In this document: positions 38,601-51,143 of the stretch, piece after piece | Layout: the number at the start of each line of letters is the position of its first letter | Position numbering within the stretch: the first letter of the stretch is position 1 | NCBI GenBank assembly: GCA_037389465.1 | Contig: JAZARR010000070.1 | Location: 1,764,501 to 1,828,500 of the forward strand | Origin: Baylisascaris procyonis | Taxonomy: Eukaryota > Nematoda > Chromadorea > Rhabditida > Ascarididae | DNA length: 64,000 nt | Direction: 5' to 3' | Position numbers and translations under genes: made by a program | The notes under the pieces: model-generated | Told to the model about the DNA's origin: nothing | Databases searched by the model: none | Seen by the model: the letters and a program-made list of their open reading frames with translations, nothing else

Positions 38601-41600
38601 TCGTTTCTGGTCTTGATCTTTTATCTATCGTTGGACTATTCGAGAGATTTTACTTTTCAGAAGCTTGTTTATCCGATAAAATTACAGTATTCGATCGGAT
38701 ATTACAGTACTTTTCATCCATAAACTTTAACGCTATCATTTAGCAGTTTCCTTAAAAAAACCTCAATAAGCAGACGGTGCTCGGAATGTTCAAAGGAACA
38801 ATCTGGGAAATTAGATTTGAACTGAATTGTAGTGGGAAAATGGTGATCTATACATGAGCAGTAATGGTAATTAATATTCGAGTAAAGGTGATATAAGTTA
38901 ATTCTGTCGAATAAAAGAATTAGCATCATTAAATACAAATACCTGCACTCTCTCATTATACGGTGAGGTTACGTACTCCAAAAGACAATGAATTGCAAAA
39001 TTTTTTGCCCTTTGCCAATAATTCATAACGTCGCCACTTCCCGATGGGAACATAACATCTGAATAGATTTCATATTGTAAATTATTGAATATTTAGAGAT
39101 AAATCGGCTTCTAGTCTTCATTCAATTCATAATTTTCGTCGAGGAGAACTGAAAAATTTGGGTGGAAAGTATTTTTTTCGCGTTAGTAATGAAAGTTATT
39201 ATTTAAATGAGGGCGGAGACAATATGCTAATTTCGAGACAACCAATCTTACAAACAGAATAATCGTGAACCGAAAACTCACTAGGCGATATACTTATATG
39301 TTCAGCCCTCCCATCTCGTTTAAAAACAAATTCTCTACAGGTAACTCTTATTGAGTGCCAATAATAAGATCACTAAGACCTTGTGTATAGCTTGACGGAG
39401 TGCTGATTCCAAACAAAGAGAAAATTGTAGAAGCGGCTGGTGTGGCTAAGAAACCCATTACGGGCTTAATATCTGCCACGTGAAAGAGTCCTTGTGCACA
39501 CATATCGTATATCGAAGTCAACGCTGCATCGAATTTCTCATTGCGTAACCAAGCCAATAAATCCTCATCGTTTACCATCACTAAATAAGTAGACACTTCA
39601 AATGACATCTATATTTTAATTCACAACTTAAATAATATTTAAAAATTTTCAACTTAAAAAATGATATTTAACTTGAATTACTTGAAAAAAATGATGTTTA
39701 CTTAAAATGATATTTGATATCAAATTAAATATTTGAAAAAAACTTTGATGTTAAAATGATAACTGAAAAAAAAAGATATTTAAAAATTTAACTTTAAATC
39801 ATCGTAGCAGATTACTCGATGAAATAGTTCAATATTTTCTGTATAAATTACTTATTTAAATTCTCCACATTACTGCATGAAGTTTAAAAAAAAACAACAA
39901 AAAATTTTACTCGTCTTTTCAATTATTCGAAATGTTTCTGCAAAAAAAATTTCTATCCTCAGCATTTATTTATCGATCACTTCAAGGATAACACTCACTT
40001 CCTGATTACATTTAGAAAAGGATTTGAAAAAATTTTTATCACTTCTAGCCTTTCACTGGGCAACCCTAAAGCTCAACACACTAAACATTATTGCTAGCGG
40101 TGTTTCAATTAAACGCACTCAATATAACGGCGTAAAATTTTCAATTATGTCATTAAATTAGAGAAATAACCATCATTGTTTATTTTATGGAATTATGAAA
40201 TTGATATAAATTAAAGTATTTTGTTCGACTTATGAAATTCATATGTAGATGTCGAACATCTTCCACACATCGAACAACGAATTGCCCCTTCCTGAGATGA
40301 TATATTGCAAAAAAAAAGACGGTCATAATACGTAAAAGTAATGACTTATATTAGGGGTACTCTCTGCAGCTGTCCATTGAAATTGTTGTGATGTTAATAT
40401 GTAAATGGAAAACATAGTAATACTTACATGATATTATGAACGTTTTTTATAATTTATCTACCAATCAATTCTATTATCGTTACTAAAATATAGGTAGAGA
40501 ATTTATATAGTATTGAACAATATATTTGCTCGAGTGCCATTCAAATTTTATTAAAACAAGTTGGAGAAACATTAAACGGTAACCAGTAGATCAATTCTTT
40601 TTTTTTTTTTCAGCAAGCAGAACTCACTAGAAAATACTTAGAAGAAGCATTCTGAAGTTATTAATATTTTTAATATTAGAAGAAATAATATTGTTAAACA
40701 TACATCTACAAAATTCGCCACTAATACCGACAATCGCTTTGAGTTGATCGCTTTTTAGAAGAAATCGCCAAACTGTCATCTAGAATCAAAATGTTTTAAA
40801 TAAATCGGCATTTTAGAATAAAGATTAGTCGAATAAGATGATGCTTAATTAAGAAATAAAATATACAGAGCATCTCAAAAAAGAACTCCTCAGATTATTG
40901 AAATATAAGTTGGCGGATATATTAGTCAATGCTTTATGAAATTCAACTTTAGTTTGTGTTAACAATTCAGACTTATTAAAATGTCCAATTTGTCGCCAGA
41001 AATGGGAACATTTGCGATATTCTCTTAATTTAGACGGCAGCGTCTGATATGTTTGCAAGATGATAAATGGTTGCTAAATAGTGATGCAATTTAGATAGTA
41101 ACAACCCGTATGGTGATGAGTAAAAATATTGCTTTCAGATACGGGCTCACAGGATGAGATGCGATCACTTGAATTATGCATGCTCTAGAAATGACTGCAT
41201 TGAAAGCAACAATTAATGGTGATTGAACGCATCGGTGTTCGTTTCAATCGAATAAATTGTCTATAGAGAAAACGGAAGGATATAAGTGGATAAAGGACAA
41301 TTATCATCTAAGTTAGAGGTAAATTAAAATATATAGAGGAAGATGCTTGTCGCATTCTAATTGTTGGCGTTTTATTGCATTGTTTGTACACTAAAAAGGG
41401 TAGAAATTAAATAAGAAATAAATAACAAATGAAAGTTTATTCGCATTTAGAACATCTATCAAGAAAGTAGAAAGTTACTCTTATTACGAGCTTTTTTGTA
41501 AAGAGTATTTGTGTTGGTCATTAAGCAATAGAGAGAGCGTTTATGTGGATAAATATCAATTTCATTTGAAGGAATATTGTGCGAAAGTGAGAGGAAAAAC

Positions 41601-42246
41601 ATATTGTTAGGCAACTAATGTAATTTAACATATCAGAAAGAGCTAAGATCAATCTCAAATCACGGCAGATCTACTGCAAAGCGAGTTTCCCTTCTTAATA
41701 CTCACCCTATATGGATCTTTGAGATGATCGAGCTGTGTGAAAACCACTCCATGTGATGCACTTTTAATTCGGCGAGATGATGCTGCTCGAGTTGTTCCGT
41801 CGCTGATCGTTTCTGGATTCCATTCCGGAATTAACATATGCTAAAATTTTATATCAACTCAATTAGCATATACAATTTCGCCCCACATCAGATCAAGTGA
41901 AACCACGAAATCACTATTTGTTTAGCCGTCTTCTGCGCGCTCTTGGAATATTCACGATGCTGTAGCGCATTTGATGACAACTGCAAAGTGAGTAAAATAT
42001 AAATATATAAGTATTGTATTGCAAAGTTTCTGAGTCAGATAAGTCATCAAGTTCCCATAATATCCTTCAAGTAATGAGTAATAAGTGGGCTAATTTATTT
42101 ACCACTTCATGGCCAGCATCGGCGAGTATATCGACAAGTGTACCAGAGAATTGCATATGACTATGTCCAAATGCTGGTTGATACAAGATTATCTTTAGTG
42201 CTTCTACTTGCAGCAAGAATCCACAAATGATTATCACCAATCGCAT
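35653..42246 (-). CDS. UDP-glycosyltransferase (UGT, GT1 family)
   Basis: Ten exons join in phase: 42246-42103, 41840-41706, 41043-40867, 40779-40710, 39580-39380, 39058-38943, 38452-38276, 37273-37039, 36286-36067 and 35932-35653. They encode about 584 residues, slightly longer than most nematode UGTs. The order is: signal peptide (MRLVIIICGFLLQVEA), the N-terminal acceptor region with PAFGHSHMQF, the SFGSLART loop, WTPQNDLL, then the UGT signature FITHAGLNSLSEAVFAG...PLFGDQMYNA near 426-458. A transmembrane helix at about 547-570 and a short cytosolic tail ending KMKRE follow. The tail fits a KxKxx ER-retrieval signal. UGTs transfer sugar from UDP-sugars to small lipophilic compounds in the ER lumen, in detoxification. 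CAATTTCAG ends directly at the ATG, so the start is probably trans-spliced; an in-frame ATG further upstream would lie in the outron. Donors at exons 3 and 8 are weak. Confidence 0.92.
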
Positions 42247-42402
42247 CTGAAATTGCTTGTTTTTCTTTATCGTTATGCTCATTCAATCGTTTCGCTTACA
42301 GCAGTAAATACTGCGAAGTATTATATTGCCTGGAGCTATCATGTATTTAGTGCATTCGCGGAGAGTTTTCACCTTAATATTGGAAAGGAAGGCAAAGTAT
42401 TC

Positions 42403-42474
<72 letters not shown>

Positions 42475-42504
42475 CCACTATATATATATAAATTCAAAGT
42501 ACTA

Positions 42505-42558
<54 letters not shown>

Positions 42559-42573
42559 TAGTACTTTGAATTT
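42403..42573. repeat. (TA)n tracts, the second inside an 84-bp perfect palindrome
   Basis: Two long (TA)n runs (about 42403-42470 and 42509-42555) lie 0.15-0.3 kb upstream of the UGT start. The second is enclosed by unique arms: AAATTCAAAGTACTACACTA from 42490 and its exact reverse complement ending at 42573. Thus 42490-42573 is one uninterrupted palindrome. Such sequence can extrude as a cruciform and is prone to assembly error. Confidence 0.9.
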
Positions 42574-43300
42574 CCGGCCGCAAGAAGAATTTCGAAGAGA
42601 AATTTTGCAGTGAGTGGACTTCTGCGCTTTTACCTAAACTGAGTGCAAAACGTAGATTCCGAACAGAATGCTGAAACATTAATACTAACTTCCATCTATA
42701 GTATTTCAGGAGAAACGCAAATAAACACTATTTTTAAAGAATTCTCCGTACTGTGCGCTTACAGTGATCAACATTGAAATTGTACAATTATAAATAAATG
42801 GATAAACAAATGAATAAATAAATAATAAATAGGTAAATAAACAAATAAATAAAGTATTGAAGCAGTTGCCTTTTCACTTTGGACGGGTTCCCTTCATTTT
42901 GAATCAAAATATTGAAGGAATTGGTGAATAGATGAGAACGGTGTCCGATAAGCGGAATGAGATGTCACCCGACGAACATGGCACTATCAATTGCAGTGAT
43001 ACAACAGCCTACTGCAAGCAATGATAAGTGATCGAGATAATATGCAGAGGTTATCATCATTATGTATCTGATGTCACTAATACTCGAAAAACATATAACG
43101 TGGGAAAAATAATGCACGTCTAATATTATCTATAAAAACTTTGATGTTTTCATAGAGTCTATGATATTGTTTCACTCAAAGAATATCGCCCCAACCCCTC
43201 ACACTCCCAGTCACATAACGCTCTCGTACTGCGCCTTCAGTCGGTTCAAAATTTCCTTGTTTTAAAAGGGTTTTTATGTGAAGACGGCCGGAAGTTTCAG

Positions 43301-43678
43301 TTGACATTTTCTTCAATATTTAATTCAGATGAAGCAATAGATGCGGTTTGCGCTTCGAATACACCAAATAATATAAGAAGTAGTTATTTTTTGATACTTA
43401 AAAAAAGAACTCTCAGTGCAACCATTACAAATGTAAAATCACTTAATAATTTGTTTAAAAAAAAAGGAGACATTATGCCCAATATGTGCTCTATTAGCAT
43501 CAATTCGTTCTATATATTACGAAGAATTTTATCATTTATGGCCGATTACCTTATCACTTGGGTACTGATAAAGATTGTTAGGACAATATGCTATATTTTA
43601 CTAATGCTAATCGGATGCGTTAATTGTTTGTTGGCCATATTCTTAATTGATTCAAAATCTACTTTGATCATTGATTAG
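43301..43678 (+). CDS. Unassigned 125-codon ORF with hydrophobic C-terminus
   Basis: An acceptor-like GTTTCAG lies just upstream. The first 60 codons are polar (for example SDEAIDAVCASNTPNN). The last 60 contain two hydrophobic stretches (around YLITWVLIKIV and YILLMLIGCVNCLLAIFL) that could span a membrane. No family is recognised and no upstream or downstream exon was found. In DNA this AT-rich an open frame of this length can occur by chance. Confidence 0.2.
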   Translation: MTFSSIFNSDEAIDAVCASNTPNNIRSSYFLILKKRTLSATITNVKSLNNLFKKKGDIMPNMCSISINSFYILRRILSFMADYLITWVLIKIVRTICYILLMLIGCVNCLLAIFLIDSKSTLIID

Positions 43679-46600
43679 TTCCATTATTAACCTTTTCATT
43701 CAACGCTTATTTTAAAATTAAAAAAAAAACTTCCTTTAATATAACAATTAACCATAAGATATAATGCTTTTCTATATGAGGCAAATTGTAGCATTTATTG
43801 ACTTTTAAGTGGTAGCGACTCGCCTTCAAATGATAGCACTAAAAGAGCAACAACTGTACATCAAATTAGAAGATTCTCTAATGGATATGACAATTTCAGA
43901 GATGACCCACATGAGGGATCATGAAGATATGAAAGTGGCCTTTTTTTGTTGGTTGTGATAAGCAGAGAGGCAACTCATTTGCTTACTGAGCATATCGTTG
44001 ATCGCTTCCTTGTGTTTTTTGATCCAATCGCTGATTAATGCCACGTTTAGAGGCTAGTGATGACATTTACTGGCACTTGTAATTTACTATAAGAATGAAT
44101 AATATGATAGATCAGAGAACTGTATTAATTGGGCACAGCATCAATTCAGGCAACTTTTTAAACAGTACATAAATGGAGTTGCATTTTGCTAGACAGCCTA
44201 TTTTTTTTTTTCATTCATGAAACGCAAAAACTTTTCGTTCATTTCGACTTTCATCATTTGTAATTTAATCAAAATCATTGGTCATAAACAGTGAGTGAAG
44301 TGATTTTTATATGCAAATATTCTCAGAAAGCGAAGTTGGAAAAATAGTATGAGCGAAAATTTATCCTTGTGGCATCAAATAATGGCTCACCCGCAGGGAT
44401 AGGTGATAGGGGACTTTCTGCAATAACTTGCAATTTCCTCTGAAGTGAAATTGCTCATGAACAATTCACTCAATATGAAGATAACAATTAGCATCATGTT
44501 ATGATAATTGTTATATAAATTTGTGCGTTGCGAGATTTCATTTCACATTCCACTAGAGTTGTTGCATTGGCTATGAGATGAAAGAATGCATATCGAACGT
44601 ATTTCGATGTGCCACTTTGGCCCATTTCGATTTTTTTTTTTCACCTCTTTGATATCAAACTTGTCGTTGATTACGTCGTTATACCAATTATACTCAACAA
44701 TTTCGAATTAGGCAGTGTCGAATTTTAGGTCTTCTATTTATTCACGAAAATAATCGCTGTTGATTGAGTGTTCTGGACACTACACTGATATCCAAGTCTG
44801 CATCCAGTAGAGGTGTAGCCAGCGTTGATGGGTAACCACTTTCCACGATAGGCTTATGATTTCGGCGACTATAGATCGTTGACGTTAACTCAATAGTAGA
44901 AGTGCCAATGAGTAGGTTGTTCATTTCATTAACCTTCTCTGATTACATGTAATATTGATAGACAATATGTTACAATCAACTTTCAAGGCTTTTAGCCACG
45001 AATTGCTTTTTTGTGACAACACAACAGGCTTAATGACTAACTTCCTGAATGTTCTCACTGATGTATACTCAATGAAAATCAAATACCTGTGCAAAGGGGA
45101 ACATTTAAAGGGATGCTTCATCTGCGTTGCTTAAAGAATCTTTCATAGCAACAACTGCAATCAATTTAATAACTCACCTCAGCAGTAGCATCGCACCTTT
45201 AAAGATTCCCAAAGAATTCTTCGAATAGAATTTTCGTAGTGATTTTTTTTGCGTCTTTCAATCATGTGTTCGGTAATTTTTGCTTTATTTCACGAATTAA
45301 TTGTAAAATCTCTATACTCTTAAATAAGACCTTAAGTAGTTTCTTAGTGAATATGCAACTATTTTTTATCTCAGGAGGACAAAAATCAATGCTATGAGGT
45401 GATGATTGCAGCCGAGTGGAAATAACTACTCGAAGAGTATCGACTTAGCCCATTTACATTGTAAGTGGCTTGGTGGGGAATGCTTGACGAAACTTATAAA
45501 AAATACTACTGCAAACATTTGAGGTAAATCACAATGAATACAATTAAATTTACGATTATCCAAGGGTTCGTACTAATTATTGTATAGTCTATGCTATTAA
45601 TATTATTAATAAATTAATATTTATTCTATGCAAAGAACTTTCAACACAGAATGCGTTTTTGCACTTTTTTTTTTTATTCTGTCGAAAGCATCGCATTTGG
45701 TCGAAAAAAAAAGATCTTTGATCGAAACGAGCATCCTTATGGCGAACTGAGGAAATTCCATTTCATTTTAAGATTTTTTGTCTTATTGGTAATCGATTTT
45801 AGAAGTACTTCATATTCTCATAGGTGGATTTCAGTAGTATATGTTCTTTAAAGAATATAATGCAATAATAGATTCTTAACTTACATGAGAAAATATACTG
45901 ATGACTTTCTAGAGTTATCAATTATCGCATTCACTAACAATGGGCAATCGAAATGCATTAATTTTTTCCACTCAAAATAATGCTTATAGGAATTAATGAT
46001 TATGCCATTGGCCGGCTAAATATGGTTCGTTCAACGTCTGCTTTCATGGAATCTCTCGTAATTTCAAACATCAAACGGATGTAAATGAAGGAAATTATAT
46101 CCGTTTGCATCTATCGAATTCTTTTTTTTTCAGTTACTTTTTTGCTCATGCTTTCGCATAGGACGATAGTGAGAGACAAATGCAAAGTTCTTAAAAGTAC
46201 ATTTCTTCTTCGATAAAATTGTACACATTTTTAGTTCGTTGTGCTTAGAAAAGATTTCCCAATGTAGAATTGAATTCGAGTATAATTTCCTGTGGGCAAA
46301 AATTGGTTGCTCACACTAAATAGAGGAGAAGATTGAAGAGAGAAGACAAGGAAAAAAAAGTTGAAAGGAAAAGGTTAGCGAACAACGCAACTAGAGAAAC
46401 TTTTTCTACCATTCTTATAAAAGCAGTGTGCATTTAGCGATGTGTGATGGCGTCTATCAATATGTTCGAATAGCGACTGCAAATAAACGCAGATCTCATG
46501 GCTTGGAGCGGCATTCGACAGACGTTTCTTCTCTAATCTTGCCCACGAATTATGTTTCCACCATTGTCGTTCTTTTTGATTTTATCGCAAGTGTAATAGG

Positions 46601-46759
46601 TAGATGTACTTATTATCAGTGAAATATTAGTTGTATGCTCATTTGTACTTGTTTCATATAACCAAACTTATTTAACTTGTTCAATGTTTTGTATTCACTT
46701 ATTCCTCAAGAAAGAATTGAATGATTTTTAAAGCTTTTCTTATGATCGATAACTTTTAC

Positions 46760-46872
46760 CATTTATTCGCAGTCGAATTTGCCATTTGTTCGCAGTCGAA
46801 TTTGCCATTTATTCGCAGTCGAATTTGCCATTTATTCGCAGTCGAATTTGCCATTTATTCGCAGTCGAATTT
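46760..46872. repeat. 23-bp minisatellite, five copies
   Basis: Near-identical units of CATTTATTCGCAGTCGAATT plus TGC run head to tail with one G/A difference. The unit length is not a multiple of three, so successive copies read in different frames, which argues against a coding repeat even though a frame is open through it. Confidence 0.9.
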
Positions 46873-47898
46873 CGATAGTGAAAGTTCTCTGTTATTTTAC
46901 TTATTGCAACATTTTCGTAAAAATAATCATTCTGTGTGATGTGCAATGATTTATACGAAACTTCAACTCGTTGATTTGACCTCGTACAAAGATGTCTTGA
47001 AATTGAGTATCAGACCCCCTCCCCACCCCGAACCCCCCAGAATTCGGGTATTTGGCAGTAAAAATTTATGGAAATGAGTTATACAAAAAGCTATTTCAGA
47101 TTTTAAAGGATGAATATTAGTGTTTAAATCTGGATTGGAGTAAATAGGGAACGGTTCTGAAATTTAGTTCGATTGGAGTTCTGAAAGGTGTTTAGGGCAA
47201 AGATGCACTTTGAGTTTATTGATAGCGCTGATGAACGAATAACCATCTCCTTTGTATTTATTTATTTATTTTTTTTCATTGATGACAGTTCTTAAAAATT
47301 TTTACGATAATGAATTGCATCTCAATACAACTTCTTCGTTTAACTGAGACAATTCCAACTCAATCTTTCCACATACCTCTATTTAGTGATTACCTGAAGG
47401 TATAAAAAAAAACTTTTACTAAATGAATAATAAAATTCTACGAAATATTCTCATAAATAACAAGTATCTGTACCAGTTTTTATTGTTTGTCAGTTATGTG
47501 GCAACGAAATTTATGGTAAAAAATTTACCTTATTATTCATTAATAAATGAAACTCTTGTTAGAAAATATTGATAAGTGCTCTTTTCTTATGAATATGTTG
47601 AGATTTAGAAAATTCAAATCTGAATAAAGTATTTTACGAGTATTTAGATGGAACAAATATGCAAATTAAAGCAATAGACACAAAACGTTGAAATGCTTTT
47701 CAATTCATCCACTACGGTTGTATAGCGCTTTCTCTATTCGTTATTCGTTGCATTGCTCGCATGAGCATTTCCCTTTCATAAATGGAAAATTGATTTTAGC
47801 ATATTTCTTCATAAGTTTTTTGCTACGGCCTTCGGTTTTACGTGGATTAAATTAGATAAAGTGAATTTATTTCATTTCCCTTTTAATATATGTGATAG

Positions 47899-50735
47899 AT
47901 GCCTCAATTAGTGTTGATATTTTTGGTCATGAACTTCAGTTGTAGGTCGAACTCAGGATCTCGAATCTTAGAACCTACGAAATTGAAAGGCTTCCGTAGT
48001 TGGATAATGTCGAAGAAAACTTTTTTCGGGTGGCAATATCACTCTCTATGTTTACCATCTTTACCTTAGTTCCTACTTATGACAAGTACAAGAGCAATGT
48101 TAAGTAAACAATCGCTCGACAAATGTCACCTCATCCCTGAAACCAATAAAAGTAATCAATTTTTTCCCCAACCGTATTCGGCTAATCCATCTCAGAGAAT
48201 CAATGAATGGTAATATTATTTCAATAAAGGATGGATGAAGCAAACCAGTTATCGCTAACACCGTTGTTCATACGTCTGAGTTCTCCAGAAGGTCGTAAAA
48301 GTTTCCTGGATATCGTTGATGACTCAAAACTATCGAAAGCTGAACTCGAAGAGAGGATCAATGAGTGGGCGGAGCAGCAAGGTGGAGAAGTGCTCGTAAG
48401 TTTTACTTTATTGTTATATTGAACTAAATGCAGTATTTATTTAATTGTTTATTCAGGCGATATTGTGTGGAAACCTTCAATTTAATCGTTAAAAAAAAAA
48501 TATTTAGAGCAATAGAATTGTACCTTCCTTTTTTTTCAGGGGTAGACAAACATTATAGTAATGGTGCTTCATAGGGAGTTCTTTTCTCAGTACCATCAGC
48601 TCAAATTTCATATGGAGGGCATTTAGGTGAAAAATTAGTGATAAAATCATTGTACAACATCATGCTAGAAAATAAGATTGCGCTCACAAAAGTTTATCAC
48701 TGACTGAACCAACTGTCATTTTAGGTATCATATTTTTTTAAAATATAAAAAATACTTTCTTACCTAAATATGCATATGACGTCATTATATTTAGCACCTT
48801 TCATATTACGATAAGTAAATTATGAATTTCTAAATAATTTACCGGAGAGTAAAACAAAGTGCTCATCTCAATAATTTGAAAAAATAAATCCATTGTTAAA
48901 TAAATCGATTCAGTGGATTCTTTCCGGTCTCAAATTAAATGAAAGCATCAAAAAGGAACAGCCAAACTCTAGAAGCAAAAAAAAAAAAAAAAAAAATATA
49001 CGATTAGCAACGTAAAAAGTTGCAATATCAATCAATTTATGCACTTCAATAGTCTGTACAATCGAATCAATTGAACGATCTGATCAATCAATACAGTTTA
49101 CATATTCGTTGAATGATTAGCCAGTCGAACAATTTACTTTACTTTAATCAATTAAGTACTCATTACAAAAGAACGTCTCGTCATATCAGTTCTACTTCCA
49201 CGTAGATGAAGATAGAAGGTAGTATGATGATTTAATTTAATAGCTAATTATTTTTTTTAATTAACTAGAGTTAAGTAATCAATAAATTTGGGAAGCTTAA
49301 TCATATGCAATTTTGATAGATAATTTTATATTTAATCAATAAGTCTATTCAAGAGAGTATAACTAATCGACAAATTCCGATAAAAATGATTTTTTTTTGG
49401 TGCTGAATATCATATTCCATTGAATTGACTAACATAATTCCTATGAGAAAAAAATTTCACTTAACGAAATTTTCTTTGCATCGACTTTTGTTTACATTCA
49501 TCGAAAATCAATGATCATTTCTGTCTGTCTATGCGATCGTTTCTTTGCTGTTCCTTCTCTTAAAGCTTAAAGAGTTGAATTGTTCAGCAGAAAAGAGATA
49601 AATAAGGTTTTTTTCTCATTCAAATGTTCTCTATGAAAAATATGCTTACAATTTTACCGACTTTTTATTAAAAAAAAAAAAAACAAAAAAAGAAATCCTC
49701 ATAAATCGACAAATTGATTTCAAAAAAAAAAGGAACAAAACAATAAAAAATGTTGACAATAAATGAAGTGTAAAGAATAGAAATCGAAGTTTTCCTATAT
49801 AAAAACATATTAACATAAATATATGCAACTTAATTAATAATATTGTATTCATGTAGTAAACGCCTTATGAGGATAGAATAAAATCACCACTTTTGATTTT
49901 GGAATTTTTTCTTTTAGTTTCTAAATTTTAGTCGACTGGATAAGTTGATGCTTAAAATACGATTTCGTAGAACGACGGTTAGCACTCGTTGATCATTCAT
50001 TTGTCTGTGACAGCATATATCACTCATATTTTTTTCTCAATTACAGTTGTTTCTTAATGATGCTCCGTTCGAATTTAAAGATTTATTATGAAATTTAAAA
50101 ATACACCGTCCTCTCTTCGCTTACATTTTTGTACCTTACAAATACACCTTCTCTTACAAAAAAATACACTATAGTGGAGATCTTACACAAACATCTTTAC
50201 TATGAGAGTCATTAAGCGATTCGGCTTCACGCTTCATTGATTTGCAAAATAAATGCGACGTCATCTAAAGAGTACTTTCAGCTTTTCAGTTTTACTATAG
50301 AATTACAGTAATATCTTTGATACAGAAACAGGTGAGAATGACGTAGGCTAGGTACCATTTTGAGGAATTCTAAAAACAATGAAATTTTCGATATATTTTC
50401 AGGAAGAGTTTAAAAGACAGAAGAGAAAATTAGACGAATTCAATGAGGCACTTTCGAAACTGATATCGGAATCATCATTAAGCGATGAGGCGAAATTGGT
50501 ACTTCAAGAAATGGAATCTATTCCATTGGATAAGGGTCTCACCGTCGAGCAAGAATCAAATCACATGAAACGTGCATTATTCCGTCTACGTTCGCTACCT
50601 GTCTACAAGGAGATAGTCAACTTTATGGCCGACAATAAAGAAAAAGTGATGCAACAAGGTAAAGATGCCGATTTGTTGAGTATTTTACAATGTGCCACTC
50701 TTAATATTCTTGAGCCAGCTGAGGATGACTTATAG
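47899..50735 (+). CDS. SXP/RAL-2 family (DUF148) secreted protein
   Basis: Exons 48230-48395 and 50403-50735 join in phase (GTAAGT donor, ATTTTCAG acceptor). They carry the DUF148 helical core: FLDIVDDSKLSKAELEERIN, EWAEQQGG, LSDEAKLVLQ, DKGLTVEQESNHM, LPVYKEIVNFM. A proposed first exon, 47899-47945, encodes a short hydrophobic start (MPQLVLIFLVMNFSC). It begins directly at an acceptor-like GTGATAG and fits the phase, giving about 181 residues, but its donor (GTCGAA) and the exon-2 acceptor (AATAAAG) are weak. If rejected, the start is ATG 48231 and no signal peptide remains. SXP/RAL-2 proteins are nematode-specific, usually secreted, often antigenic in parasites, and some bind metal ions; the physiological role is unknown. 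AATAAA follows at about 50883. Confidence 0.85.
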
Positions 50736-50951
50736 GAATATTGAATGAGGATACTGCTTATACCAAGGGCTTGAAATGTCACATATTTATCATGCCCATA
50801 TTCCTATCGATGTATATCGCCTAAGCGAATCCTTATTTTAATTTTTATTATTATCATTAAATGCACATCTATACGTTAAAAAAATAAATTTATATCTAAG
50901 TCAGACATAACAAAATCCACACAGTCTTCCCTCAATATTAAGTCGACTTGT
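50736..50951. other. SXP/RAL-2 3' flank
   Basis: Short spacer with the AATAAA polyadenylation hexamer at about 50883, ahead of the coding-like fragment at 50952. Confidence 0.5.
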
Positions 50952-51143
50952 ATGCGTATTTTTAAGTGCAAAATTGCGGCCGTCTACTTAAATGAGATTT
51001 ACGATGCTCTGACCAATCAACAAACAATTCAACAATTTCGTGCAAAAGTGGTGGCCAAAATGGTTACTTTAGGGATGGACATTTCCGTTGCTTATCAAAA
51101 ATATTTCACATTTCCGTTGCTTATCAAAAATATTTCAGCATAA
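50952..51143 (+). pseudogene. Coding-like fragment with a frame-shifting 29-bp duplication
   Basis: The open frame has a good helical composition (AAVYLNEIYDALTNQQTIQQ, then FRAKVVAKMVTLGMDISVAY) and a possible acceptor (TATTTTTAAG) near 50968. AATAAATAAAG follows at 51152. Its last 18 codons are formed by a tandem duplication that shifts the frame, so the present C-terminus is probably not ancestral. It may be a terminal exon or relic of a small secreted helical protein. I could not link it to SXP/RAL-2 or another family. No upstream exon was found. Confidence 0.3.
51081..51138. repeat. 29-bp tandem duplication
   Basis: ATTTCCGTTGCTTATCAAAA plus ATATTTCA occurs at 51081 and again at 51110, identical for 28 bases and with the 29th base C versus G. 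Confidence 0.95.

Larger units (their letters stand above)
42574..47898. other. Long intergenic region with repeats and one unassigned ORF
   Basis: About 5.3 kb upstream of both the UGT (minus) and SXP/RAL-2 (plus) genes. I see no family-recognisable gene. It contains a 23-bp minisatellite at 46760 and a 125-codon open frame at 43301-43678. Remaining open frames are short, with AT-driven composition. Confidence 0.5.

Noticed and set aside
42208..42679. Long Tyr-Ile repeat frames on both strands
   Set aside because: They translate (TA)n and the palindrome, upstream of the UGT start.
44742..45121. Two minus-strand 60-66 codon frames (MNNLLIGTSTIELTSTIYSR and neighbour)
   Set aside because: The composition is acceptable, but there is no recognised family, no splice partner and no polyadenylation context.
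46072..46104. AAACGGAT / ATCCGTTT inverted repeat
   Set aside because: The 8-bp arms with a long loop are too short to be noteworthy in 64 kb.
47941..47995. tRNA-like box B (GAGTTCGACC) on the minus strand
   Set aside because: No cloverleaf, A box or acceptor stem could be paired.
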